A stretch of 64,000 nt of DNA from positions 149,796,945 through 149,860,944 of the forward strand of contig CM043950.1 in assembly GCA_014529385.2 (NCBI GenBank), written 5' to 3'. Position numbers and translations under genes: made by a program. This stretch comes from Adiantum capillus-veneris. Taxonomy: Eukaryota; Streptophyta; Polypodiopsida; Polypodiales; Pteridaceae. Below the pieces are notes generated by a model. The model was not told the DNA's origin. It saw only the letters and a list, made by a program, of their open reading frames with translations, and searched no databases. Shown here piece by piece: positions 46,340-58,155 of the stretch (position 1 is its first letter; each line of letters begins with the position of its first letter).

Positions 46340-48250
46340 TCCAATCTATTGCCCATTTGAAGCATAGAGAGAACCAAGGTCCACCACTTGTCCAAGCTAG
46401 ACATGGAGCATTGACACAAGATCCAACACTTATCCAAGAACCCTATAGTATATGTGGTAACATGGGATGCATTGATGCAACAAAAGTAGTCTAGCCTCCT
46501 CATCCATCTCTTTTTTCTTGTAGCCTAGAGGGATTAGTTTCAAGGTCTATCACTAGTCAAAAACTACACATAGAACATTGATACAAGGTTCCACCACATG
46601 TGAAACCTATCATCTCTAGTAGCATGGATGGTTTGATATCAAGGTTCATCGCGTGTCCTACCTATACTCTATTGTAGCATATAGATTCTGGTTTGGTGGT
46701 ACTACACTTGTCCAAACTTGGCTTGTTGTTGATATCTGGAGGTAATCAAGGGTCCTCCACTTGTCCAAGTTAGGCATATAAAACAATTGCAAGGTCCACC
46801 ATGTGTACAACATATGATTGATTATAGCATGCATGGTCTTATTTCATGGGCAACCATCTTCTCTCCAACATGTGTCCAACCTCGGCTCCATTGAAGCATG
46901 GAGAGAAGCAAGGTCCACCACTTATCAAAGCTATTATTTTCTCCCAGTGCTTTCAAAACCCATAATACGTTGTACATGGGGGGGGGGATTCTTGTTTCAA
47001 GGTCCACCCCTTGGCTAAGATTGGATCCATTGAAACATAAAGAGAAGCAAGCTCTACCATTTGTCCAAGCTAGGAGCCATTGAAACATGAAAACCCCATA
47101 ATATGTTGTATACGAGGGGTGTTTTTCAAGGTCTACCACTTGTCTAAGCTATGGTCCATTGGAACATGGAGAGAAGCAAAGCTCCACCACTTTTCTAAGC
47201 TAGGATCCATTGAAACATGGAGAGAAGCAAGCTCCATTGTTTGTCTAAGCTAGGCTCCATTGGAACAAGGAGAAAACAAGCTCCACCACTTGCCTATTAT
47301 TGCATAGAGATTCTGGTTTGAAGGTCCACCACTTGTCCAACCTTGCCTTCATGTATGGAGATAATCAAGAGTGCAATGCTTCTCTAAGCTAGGGACATAA
47401 AAGAGTTTCAAGGTCCACTACATATACGATCTATGATGGGTTGTAGCATGGGAGGTTTCATTTTAAGGTTGACCACTTCTCCAGCTCCGCTTGTCCAACC
47501 TCAGATCCATTGAAGAATGGAGAATAAAGGTGTACCAACTCTCCAAAATAGGCAGGACAATCTCTATAAAACCCATGAATTGTTAATATATGCTATGCTG
47601 TGGAGTTTTGTTTGAAGTTCCACTCCTTATCCAAGCTACAATCCATTGAAGCATGGAACTAAGTAAGATATATCTCTAGTCCAAGATAGGATCCATTGAA
47701 ACATAGAGAGAATCAAGGTCCACCACTTGTCCAAGCTATGCATGGGTAATTGATATAAGGACCACTACGTTTTCACCTATACTATGCTCTATCATGGATG
47801 GTTTCATATCCCACCAATTTTCCAACCTATTTAGTAGGTTGTATTATGGGGGTTTGGTTTCAAGGTACTTCACTTGTCTGAGGTGGGTTCCATTGAACCA
47901 TGGAGAGAAACTATGTCTACCACTTGTCCGAAATATGCTCCTTTAAAACATAAAAACAAGGTCCACCACTTGTCCAAGCTAAAGTTTCTCTCCATTGAAG
48001 CATGGAGAGAAACAAGGTCTACCACCTGTCCAAAATATGCTCCATTGAAACATAAAAGCAAGGTCCACCACTTGTCCAAGCTAATATAACAAATGGGTGT
48101 TGGTTACAAGGTGTACCACACTTGTCTAAACTAGTCTTCATGCAAGGTCTACCACATGTCCAAGCTATATGAGCTTGTTTTGAAGGTCTACCACACCTCT
48201 TGAAATTAGGATCCATGTAAGGTCCACCTTTTGTCAAGCTATGCATTTAA
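46340..48250 (+). repeat. Satellite array 3 (diverged)
   Basis: Same family in plus orientation but more degraded and irregular, with cores such as CCACCACTTGTCCAAGCTA at about 46381, 47323, 47718, 47963 and 48066. ORFs over it (46822-47139, 47870-48079) are repeat by-products. Confidence 0.85.
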
Positions 48251-48672
48251 TGAGTACTAAAACTAAGTAAATTGCAGTACTTAAATACCTTTCCAAGCTC
48301 ATTAAGATTTTGGTCTCTAAGGCCGGCCACCACCACATGTCTAATCTATGCTCTAATTGATTACTTATGCTATTTCTCTCAAGTCCAAACATAAGCTCCC
48401 TTCTAGCAAGGTTAGTTTAAATTTAGGCTCCAGCACCTGTCTAAGCTAGGTTCAATTTATGAAGCATCACCATTTAACCATGCTACGATCTAATGTATCA
48501 TATCAAGGGGGTATTGATAAAAGGTCCAAACTTATTGAGTTCAAGCTCTTAAGTAATTAAGTCTTTGTGAGTATTAAATGTTTAGTTTTAGTCTACAGAT
48601 CCACCATTCAAAAACTCAAGTAATTTACTATTTACATTCAAACCTTGAATGCTTGAGATAAAAAATACAAGC
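48251..48672. other. Gap before methyltransferase-like gene 3' end
   Basis: No gene; fading satellite remnants. Probably 3' UTR and flank. Confidence 0.4.
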
Positions 48673-50145
48673 TCAATCAATACTATATAAAGCAAAATCT
48701 AACATTAAGAGTATCAAATCAGTAACAAGAAACACTAACATGCACAAGAAACTCAAAACATACGTGTCTCCATTTCCAAAAAGTCCTCCATTGACAGAGG
48801 ATGGTGTGTTGTTTTGTTCTTCTTCTCTTTGTGGAGAGCACTCCTCTGTAACAGGCACAATGTCGCCTGATTGCGAAGTGGATTGTTGAAGTCCAGCCCA
48901 TTTTTCTATATCTTCATGAGACTTAACAAAGTCTAGCAGCATGGTCTCCACGCTTTTTGCCTCCTCCACACTATCAATTAAGCAGATGACTTCTTTTTTC
49001 TGTTGTATTCCTTCTTGTGCAACCAAGGAGCCATCACCAAAAACATCAACAAGCTTGCGGTCTTCAAAACAATATGTACGAATGTAGTGCTTGACCAAAG
49101 CTCTTTTTTTGGCCTCCAAATATTGCAAATCTGACATATCGTTATCTGCTACTTGAAGAAGAGAACAATCAATTGGCATGGGATGTTCCTCTGATCTTCT
49201 TCTCAGGTCTTCAAATGCATTGCCTTGTCCCAAGAAGGCAATAACTGTTAGGAATTGAATTGCTCCTTTGCAAGGAGCTGATGGAAAGTGATGCAATGCA
49301 CCACAACAATGGTAGCTCAGATTATCTCCCATGGCGTGAAAGGCACATTGCAATTTTGTGAAGTTAGTGAAATCCACAAATGCAAGAAAGACAAATCCAG
49401 GATCTGTTGACCCTCCAGCAATAGCCAAGATCCCATCCAAAGCATTGTTAAATGTCTCCTCACTCCACTTCAAATTGCCTCCAACGTTTTTTGTCATATC
49501 TAAAACACATAAGCCAATAGGCACTTTATTATTGAAGTGGCGCATCAAGTAGAGATTGCCTTCCATTTGTAGGCTCACCACATAGATTGACCATGGCAAA
49601 TCTCTAGGCTCAGTTTTCTCCTTTTGAAGGTGAATTGCCCATTGCATGTATTTTATTGCTCCATCTGGAAAAGCCATTTTCTTTGTTCCACGCGTCAAAC
49701 TAGATCTGATCCATTCCTCGCATAGCATTAAAATTGTTTTATAAACAACATCATTGATGTTATACATTTTGACCACCTCCTCCCAGTCTTTACATGGTGA
49801 AGACTCATTCAAATTGTTGAAGCCTTCAAGAAGTGCATCTTGAATCAATTTGTCTTGCTTCAACTGCTTGATTCGATCATACATGTCAGTTGCATCACCA
49901 TCCTTTGCACTCTTTGACAGTAAAATCTTCTCATCTCTAATCTCTTCTTGAATAGTCCTTACCTCTGATTCCTCAAGGCCACAAAGGATCTAAATACAGT
50001 TGTTGGGGGTTTCTTATTCTCCTCTTCTAGATTTTCAATGATTTCTATCCAGCAATCATAAACTAAATCAGAGTAGGTGACCATGTGTGCCTGTTTAGCA
50101 ATCCAACTTGCTGCTGCACTCATTCTTGCCAATCGAAGAAACCCT
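48673..50145 (-). CDS. DNA-methyltransferase-like protein (catalytic motif degenerate)
   Basis: Main ORF 49884-48673, open upstream to about 49980. The likely N-terminal exon (50145-49959) starts MSAAASWIAKQAHMVTYSDL. In the C-terminal third, KLVDVFGDGSLVAQEG then VICLIDSVEEAKSVETML resembles the SAM-binding motif I of beta-class DNA N4/N6 methylases, which in that class follows the catalytic motif. The expected catalytic DPPY position reads VLDMTKNVGG, so the active site is probably lost. In phages and bacteria ParB-like and methylase domains are often fused; here a ParB-like unit lies immediately upstream on the same strand. The last about 40 residues are hydrophobic. Confidence 0.45.
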
Positions 50146-50222
50146 AAAAGAAATAGAGAAATAATTAAACTATTGAGCAAGATTTGTTAATTAAACACTA
50201 TCAAAAAGACAAAGAAAATAAC

Positions 50223-51411
50223 TTACATCCCATCCGGCACGAGATGCATGTCCCTCTGCAATTCCACTTGCTGCCTTTGGTGGTCGTCCTGAAAGATCCA
50301 TTGACTCCGTAAATGTCTCAATATTTGGCTGTAAGGTTGCTTGACATACAATGCCTGAGCCTCCTCATTTGCAATGGCAGATACAGTTGCAACAAATGGA
50401 GGAGCATTCACAACAATGCGAGCCTTTCTAAATTTATACACGCTAATCAGTCTTTCAAAGATCTCTTTGTTGTTTTGTTCATTGTGAAGCAAAACTTTTG
50501 CAGCATAGATTGAATGCTGCCCATCAAGAATCCAATAATGATAATCTTTAATTTTTTGCTCCTCTACCTCTTCTACTGCCAAAGGAGTCCCCTTCTTTGA
50601 TATTTTGCATTTCGAACAGGCATCAAATATGCACATGCTGCAGGCTTGGTCGTACTGCCGTGAAAATCCAAATAACACACTTTCAGCGTGTTTTTTATCC
50701 ATAATACGTGCATTATAGTGATCAGGAGCAAGCCAACAATTTTGAATAGGGATATCAAATTCCCTATATTGGAAAGGAAAATAATTTATGTACTTATTCA
50801 TTCCACCTGTATCTTTTTCTTGTCCTTTCATGGCCTCAGCTTCTAAAACATCTGGATCCACAATTCTCATCTTTGACATTGAACCCTCTGTTGATGAGGA
50901 TGCCAAAGATGCCTTGTCTACATCCAAAATGGAGCTAGTTCGCTTAGCTTCTACTTTCTGCACTTTTGCTTGCTTCTTTGTGGATGGTGGTCGTGAATCT
51001 TTCACCTTTTTTCGTTGTAGTGTGGCAATGATGGAGCTTTGAAGTTGATCTGCTGTGATATTTGGATTTGATTCTGCAAACTTCCATCCTCGAGAAAACA
51101 TTGTCTCTTCTTTGTTTCTAGACATGCGCTCCAATGCATATGCTCCTGGAGATAGTTGAAATTCTAGATTCATTGGAACTAGAATGTCAATGCATTCCAC
51201 CTCTGGATGACTATCAACTACAGAGACAGATGCTTCCACAACTTGTCCAACATCTTCAAACAAGCTGTCATTATCCTTTTGGCAATAAATAGATGCACCT
51301 TATGAAATTGTGCACCCTCTATACCATGTATGTCCAAATACCATTTCCTAAGATCATTGCAAGTATAGTCAACTGAGACAGCGACCCTTGCAACCTGTTT
51401 TTTTGGAGCCA
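50223..51411 (-). CDS. ParB/Srx-fold protein with DGQH motif
   Basis: Starts MAPKKQVARVAVSVDYT at 51411; the frame changes near 51280 (a one-base shift or unrecognised splice) and then runs open to 50223. The C-terminal half has a ParB-like pattern: PIQNCWLAPDHYNAR, then YHYWILDGQHSIYAAKVLL, then KFRKARIVV. The DGQH box is where ParB-type nuclease/CTPase folds bind nucleotide. A Lys/Ser-rich N-terminus and a Cys cluster (CSMCIFDACSKC) are extra. The ORF ends at a GAT/GTAAGT donor, and an acceptor at about 50135 keeps frame into the methyltransferase-like exon, so ParB and methylase may be one protein. Confidence 0.5.
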
Positions 51412-51479
51412 TCTTTCCTGAAACAAAAAAAACCAAATGTTATTTTAACATATACTTTTTTGTAATGGATTAAGTTTGT

Positions 51480-54400
51480 GTGAATACAAGTTCCACCACT
51501 TGTTCAAGCTAGATCTAAGCAAGTATACATAGTGATCATTTAAGCTAGTAAACTAAGGGAAGGGAGAAGTAAGGTCCACCACTTGTCCAAGCTTAGCTCT
51601 AGACAACATGGAGAGATTGGAGGTCTACTAATTGTCTAATATAGGCTAACTATATTGAAACATAGAGAGAAGCAAAGGTCCACCACTTGTCCAATCTAGG
51701 GTCCATTGAAACATGGAGAGAAGGATGCTCCACCATTTGTCCAAAATAGGCTCCATTGAAACATGAAGAGAAAAAAGATGCACCATGTCTTTGAGATGCT
51801 AGGCTCCATTGAAATACCTTAAACCCATGATATTTTGTATATGTGGGGTTTAAATTCAAGGTCCACCACTTGTCCAACCTATTATCCCTAGTAGCATGAG
51901 TGGTTTGGTCTCAAGATTCACCACTTTTCCACTCTATGTCATTATATTAAGAAGATCTGGGTGTTAAGGTCCACCACTTGTCCAACCTATAAGGCTATAT
52001 CTTAAATGGTATTATTTACCACCACTTGGAATGCACATGATGGGTTTTACATAGGGGTACGGTTCCAAGGTCCACCACTTGTCCAAGCTAACTCTATTGA
52101 AACATAGAGAGAATCAAAGGTCCACCACTTGTCCAAGCTAGGCTCCATTGAAACATGGAGAGAAGGATGCTCCACCATTTGTCCAAGCCAGGTTTGATTG
52201 AAACATGAAGAGAAGCAAGCTGCACCATGTCTCCAAAATGCTAGGCTCCATTGAAATATCTTAAACCCATGATATTTCGTACATGGGGGGTTTACATTCA
52301 AGGTCCACCACTTGTCCAACCTATTATCACTAGTAGCATGAGTGGTTTGATGTCAAGATTCACCACTTTTCTACTCTATGTCATTATATTAAGAAGATCT
52401 GGGTGTTAAGGTCCACCACTTGTCCAACCTATAAGGCTATATCTTAAAGGGTATTCTTTCTCACCACTTGGAATGACCATGATAGGTTTTACATGGGGGT
52501 TTGGTTCCAAGTTCCACCACTTGTCCAAGCTAACTCTATTGAAACATAGAGAGAAGCAAAGGTCCACCACTTGTCTAAGCTAGGGTCCATTGAAACATGG
52601 AGAGAAGGATGCTCCACCATTTGTCCAAGATAGGCTCCATTGAAACATGAAGAGAAGCAAGCTGCACCATGTCTCCAAGATGCTAAGATCCATTGAAATA
52701 CCTTAAACCCATGATATTTTGTACATGGGGAGTTTACATTCAAGGTCCACCACTTGTCCAACCTATTATCTCTAGTAGCATGAGTGGTTTGGTCTGAAGA
52801 TTCACCACTTTTCCACTCTATGTCATTACGTTAAGAAGATCTGGGTGTTAAGGTCGACCACTTGTCCAACCTATAAGGGTATATCTTAAAGGGTATTCTT
52901 TCTCACCACTTGAAATGTCCATGATATGTTTTACATGGGGGTTTGGCTCCAAGGTCCTCCACCTCTCCAAGCTAACTCTATTGAAACATAGAGAGAAACA
53001 AAGGTCCACCACTTGTCCAAGCTAGGCTCCATTGAAACATGGAGAGAAGGATCCTCTACCATTTGTCGAAGCTAACTCTATTGAAACATGGGGGGTTTAC
53101 ATTCAAGGTCCACCACTTGTCCAACCTATTAACGCTAGTAGCATGAGTGGTTTGGTCTCAAGATTCACCACTTTTTCACTCTATGTCACCACTTGTCCAA
53201 GCTAGGGTCCATTGAAACATGGAGAGAAGGATGCTCCACCATTTGTCCAAGATACACTCCATTGAAACATGAAGATAAGCAAGCTACACCATGTCTCCAA
53301 GATGCTAGGCTCCATTGAAATACCTCAAACCCATGATATTTTGTACATGGGGGGTTTACATTCAAGGTCCACCACTTGTCCAACCTATTATCTCTAGTAG
53401 CATGAGTGGTTTGGTCTCAAGATTCACCATTTTTCCACTCTATGTCATTCTATTAAGAATATATGGGTGCTAAGGTCCACCACTTGTCCAACCTATAAGG
53501 CCATATCTTAAACTTTATTCTTTCTCACCACTTGGAGTTACCAAGATAGGTTTTACATGGGAGTTTGGTTCCAAGGCCCACCACTTGTCCAAGCTAACTC
53601 TATTGAAACATAGAGAGAAGCAAAGGTCCACCACTTGTCCAAGCTAGGCTCCATTGAAACATGGAGAGAAGGATGCTCCACCATTTGTCCAAGATAGGCT
53701 CCATTGAAACATGAAGGGAAGCAATCTGCACCATGTCTCCAAGATTCTAGGATCCATTGAAATACCTTAAACCCACGATATTGTTTACATGTGGGGTTTA
53801 ACGTCAAGGTCAGTCACTTTTCCAAGCTATTATCCCTAGTAGCACTAGTGGTTGGGTCTCAAGATTTACCACTTTTCCACTCTATGTCGTTATATTATGA
53901 AGATCTAGGTTCTAAGGTCGACCACTTGTCCAACCTATAAGGCTAGATCTTAAAGGGTATTATTTCTCACCACTTGGAATGACCATGATATGTTTTACAT
54001 GGGGGTTTGGTTTCAAGGTCCACCACTTGTCCAAGCTAACTCTATGGAAACATAGAGAGAAGCAAAGGTCCACCACTTGTCCAAGCTAGGCTCCACTGAG
54101 ACATTTAGAGAAGGATGATCCCCCATTGGTGGAAGATAGGCTTCATTGAAACATGAAAAGAAGCAAGTTGCACCATGTCTCCAAGATTCTAGGATCCATT
54201 GAAATACCTTAAACCCACGATATTGTTTACATGTGGGGTTTAACGTCAAGGTCAGTCACTTTGCCAAGCTATTATCCCTAGTAGCATGAGTGGTTTGGTC
54301 TCAAGATTCACCACTTTTCCACTCTATGTCATTATATAAAGAAGATCTAGGTGTTAAGGTCAACCACTTGTCCAACCTATAAGCGTATATCTTAAAGGGT

Positions 54401-56588
54401 ATTCTTTCTCACCACTTGAAATGTCCATGATATGTTTTACATAGGGGTTTAGTTCCAAGGTCCACCACTTATCCAAGCTAACTTTATTCTTCTCATAGAG
54501 AGAAGCAAAAGGTCCACCACTTGTCCAAGCTAAGCTCCATTGAAACATGGAGAGAAGGATGCTCCACCATTTGTCGAAGCTAACTCTATTGAAACATGGA
54601 AGGTTTACATTCAAGGTCCACCAGTTGTCCAACCTATTAACGCTAGTAGCATGAGGGGTTTGGTCTCAAGATTCACCACTTTTTCACTCTGTGTTATTAT
54701 ATTAAGAATATTTGGGTATTAAGGTCCACCACTTGTCCAACCTATAAGACTATATCTTAATGGTTATTCTTTCTGACCACTTGGAGTGACCATGAAAGGT
54801 TTTACATGGGGGGTTGGTTCCGAGGTCCACCACTTGTCCAAGCTAACTCTATTCAAACATAGAGAGAAGCAAAGGTCCACCACTTGTCTAAGCTAGGGTC
54901 TATTGAAACATGGAGAGAAGGATGCTCCACCATTTGTCCAAGATAGACTCTATTGAAACATGAAGAGAAGCAAGCTGCACCATATCTCCAAGATTCTAGA
55001 CTCCATCGAAATACCTTAAACCCACGTTATTTTGTACATGGGGAGTTTACATTCAAGATCAACAATTTGTCCAACCTATTATCGCTAGTAGCATGAGTGG
55101 TTTGGTCTCAAGATTCACCACTTTTCCACTCTCTATCATTATATTAAGAATATTTGGGTGTTAAGGTCCACCACTTGTCCAACCTATAAGACTATATCTT
55201 AATGGTTATTCTTTCTCACCTCTTGAAAGACTATATCTTAATGGTTATCCCTAGCTATTATTGCTAGTAGCGTGAGTGGTTTGGTCTCAAGATTCACCAC
55301 TTTTATTAAGAATATGTGGGTGTTAAGGTCCACCACTTGTCCAACCTATAAGGCTACATCTTAAAGGTTATTCTTTCTTACTACTTGGAGTGACCATGAT
55401 AGGTTTTACATGGGGGTTTGGTTCCAAGGTCCACCACTTGTCCAAGCTAACTCTATTGAAAGATAGAGAGAAGCAAAGGTCCACCCCTTGTCTAAGCTAG
55501 GGTCCATTGAAACATGGAGAGAAGGATGCTCCACCATTTGTCCAAGGTAGGCTCCATTGAAACATGAGGAGAATCAAGGTGCACCATGACTCCAAGATGC
55601 TAGGCTCCATCGAAAAAACATTAAACCCATGATATGTCGTAGATGAGGGGTTTACATTCAAGGTCCAACACTTGTCCAAGCTATTATTGGTAGTATCCTG
55701 AGTGGTTTGGTCTCAAGATTCACCACTTTTCCACTCTATGTCATTATATTAAGAATATGCGCGTGTTAAGGTCCACCACTTGTCCAACCTATAAGGCTAC
55801 ATCTTAAAGGTTATTCTTTATTACCACTTGGAGTGACCATGATAGGTTTTACATGGGGGTTTGGTTCCAAGGTCCACCACTTGTCCAAGCTAACTCTATT
55901 GAAACATAGAGAGAAACAAAGGTCCACCACTTGTCCAAGCTAGGGTCCATTGAAACATGGAGAGAAGGATGCTCCACCATTTGTCCAAGATAGGCTCCAT
56001 TGAAACATGACGAGAAGCAAGCTGCACCATGTCTCCAAGATGCTAGGCTCCATCGAAATACAATAAACCCACGATATTTCGTAGATGAGGGGTTTACATT
56101 CAAGGTCCACCACTTGTCCAAGCTATTATTGCTAGTAGCGTGAGTGGTTTGGTCTCAAGATTCACCACTTTTATTAAGAATATGTGGGTGTTAAGGTCCA
56201 CCACTTGTCCAACCTATAAGGCTACATCTTAAAGGTTATTCTTTCTTACTACTTGGAGTGACCATGATAGGTTTTACATGGGGGTTTGGTTCCAAGGTCC
56301 ACCACTTGTCCAAGCTAACTCTATTGAAACATAGAGAGAAGCAAAGGTCCACCCCTTGTCTAAGCTAGGGTCCATTGAAACATGGAGAGAAGGATGCTCC
56401 ACCATTTGTCCAAGGTAGGCTCCATTCAAACATGAGGAGAAGCAAGGTGCACCATGTCTCCAAGATGCTAGGCTCCATCGAAAAACATTAAACCCACGAT
56501 ATGTCGTAGATGAGGGGTTTACATTCAAGGTCCACACTTGTCCAAGCTATTATTGCTAGTAGCCTGAGTGGTTTGGTCTCAAGATTCC
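51480..56588 (+). repeat. Satellite array 4 with about 442-bp higher-order repeat
   Basis: Best-preserved array. One higher-order unit is three about 50-bp monomers, one of about 83, one of about 108 and one of about 101 bp, each starting at GGTCCACCACTTGTCCAA or a variant. The unit recurs about every 442-460 bp (for example 52047, 52489; 53553, 54013), with partial units and rearranged copies at 53090-53180 and 55210-55330. Repeated minus-strand ORFs beginning MDKWWTLNVNP come from this unit. The array stops abruptly at about 56587 inside a monomer, where coding sequence begins. Confidence 0.95.
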
Positions 56589-57066
56589 TAGGCCTTGAAG
56601 AGTTGAACGATCATTTTTGTGGGCCTCAACGAGATAGGCCAAGGGAAGAGTTTGACCCTATGTCTGATGTGCACCAAGGTGACTTTCTTATGCTTGTTCC
56701 GAGTGACACAGAAATCTATCCAGTGTGGCTTGCAATGGCTTTATCTGACATTGATAATGAGCCTACATCACCAAACTACAGAAAACTCTTGATTCAATAT
56801 TGGGCACCTTGCGCGAGAAAAAGTGGGATGACAGATACTCAAGCTTACAGTAATTGTTGGAAGGGTTATTGGGCTGTCAACTATAAGGACCCACAAGTGT
56901 GGGAAACTATAGATGCAATTGTTTGGTCCTGGAGACCCAACAAAGAAGGACCATTTTCTAGAATAAAGATTCCAGAAAGACATGCTCTAAAAGCCAAAGA
57001 AGGCCTCACTCGTGCACATCAGCCACACTTGGATCAAAGTTCAGATATGGTATCAAATGTGGAGTA
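56588..57066 (+). pseudogene. 3' exon of an unknown transposon gene
   Basis: Reads LGLEELNDHFCGPQRDRPRE, then GDFLMLVPSDTEIYPVWLAM, LLIQYWAPCARKSGM, CWKGYWAVNYKDPQVW and ETIDAIVWSWRP, ending SNVE stop. A reader-type fold (BAH/Tudor-like: 'YPVWLAMALSDI', 'IQYWAP') is possible but unproven. The upstream exons are absent: satellite array 4 abuts the exon at 56587. It is the only cargo gene on the plus strand and lies next to the right TIR. Confidence 0.5.
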
Positions 57067-57325
57067 GAATTATGTGGAGCTTCTATTGTGACTATACTAG
57101 TCAATTTGTAAACAAAATCTTTTTTGTATCTTCCTTTGTTTTATGTAATTTATAGTTATTATTCAAATCCATGTGTTGTACATCCTCTTGACTTTTGGTG
57201 TTTATCAACACCACAATCCTATGAGATTTTCACTTTATTTACTAGCCACACACCTCAATTTTTCCCACTTTAAGTGGAAAATTCCCAAATTACATGAATT
57301 CGGTCGATTTGGAGATTCCCATAAT
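57067..57325. other. 3' flank of the terminal exon, before right TIR
   Basis: AT-rich, no ORF supported; probable 3' UTR and subterminal sequence of DNA transposon 1. Near 57258-57290 TTTTTCCCACTTT and AGTGGAAAATTCCC form a small palindrome, and the TTTTCCCACTTT box also occurs at the left end (34049-34060). Confidence 0.5.
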
Positions 57326-57359
57326 GTGAGATTTTTACCAAAATACCTAATATGGTCTT
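57326..57359 (+). repeat. TIR of DNA transposon 1 (right end)
   Basis: Ends TACCTAATATGGTCTT at 57359, identical over 15-16 bases to the left end at 34060-34075 and similar over about 32. AGAT at 57360-57363 is the 4-bp target duplication. Confidence 0.8.
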
Positions 57360-58155
57360 AGATGCAGATGACAGCAAAAACGAGCGCATGTTTGTTATGC
57401 AGCATGTAATGAATACAATGACTGCAAAGAATTCCACCCAAGATGATGTTTGGTATGTGGATTCAGGTGCCTCTAATCACATGACGTCTCGTGGAGAGTG
57501 GTTTAGAGATATGCGCAAACCAGATGTGTCAGGCTATGTGCAGACAGGAGATGACACAGCTCACCCCATTGCTCATGTAGGGGACATACCTCTAAATACG
57601 AAGAGTGGGAAATCAAAGTACTTAGCAGATGTACTTCATGTCCCAAACATTACAAAGAATCTTGTTTCTGTTGGACAAATGGTTGAGCAGGGTTTGCAGG
57701 TTCGCTTCAATCCAAATGGCTGTTATGTAGAAGATTTCCAGAATGGCTGTAAGCTAGTCACAGAGGGAAAATGTGTGGGCAGAATGTTTACGCTGAATGT
57801 AGACATGCCTGAGGTAAAAGATGCATTATTTGCACAAGGCACAGGTGTTGTGGCTGATGTTGACATTTGGCACAAACGCATTGGCCATGTCAATGAGCAG
57901 AGATTGCGCAGCATGCAATCAAAACAGATTGTAAAAGGTTTGCCCAAATTCAAGGTGGATGGTATGCATAAAGTGTGTGCAACATGCCAGTTTGGAAAAC
58001 AGTCAAAGGGCTCATTTCCACATGAGCGCAATGTATGTAAAAAGCCACTTGAGGTGGTGCACACAGATGTTTGGGGTCCAACCGATACTGCAAGTATACA
58101 TGGTTGCAGGTATTATGTCTCTTTCATTGATGACCATACAAGGATATTCCCTTGA
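57360..58155 (+). pseudogene. Copia B protease, GAG-pre-integrase and integrase start
   Basis: Frame from 57361 reads protease DVWYVDSGASNHM (aspartic protease DSG), the LADVLHVPNITKNL spacer, and the GAG-pre-integrase zinc domain (HKRIGH, CATCQFGK). It then enters integrase (VVHTDVWGP with the first catalytic Asp, YYVSFIDDHTR) and stops at 58153. The catalytic core holding the second Asp and the Glu is deleted: the sequence jumps to the post-core region (KGYRCYNPTTRELRVSRDIVF, about 58160). This copy could not have integrated with its own integrase. Confidence 0.85.

Larger units (their letters stand above)
38058..57359 (+). mobile_element. DNA transposon 1, main part (19.3 kb)
   Basis: From the right inversion edge to the right TIR. 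Cargo in order: FCP1-like N-half, satellite, FCP1-like gene with C-terminal SAP-like helices, SET gene, satellite, methyltransferase-like and ParB-like units, satellite, and an exon of an unknown gene. All cargo genes except the last read on the minus strand. No clear transposase is recognised in this copy, so it may depend on another source. Confidence 0.75.

Noticed and set aside
43773-51411. An endogenous giant-virus fragment as the source of SET, methylase and ParB-like genes
   Set aside because: The genes have introns, lie among transposon satellite and between TIRs with a target duplication, and no capsid, ATPase or polymerase gene is seen.
51650-56537. Repeated ORFs beginning MDKWWTLNVNP (six or more copies, 60-90 codons)
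   Set aside because: They recur because the satellite higher-order unit recurs, appear in the reverse-oriented array as well, and have no upstream splice or promoter signs. I treat them as repeat by-products, though ribosome profiling could overturn this.
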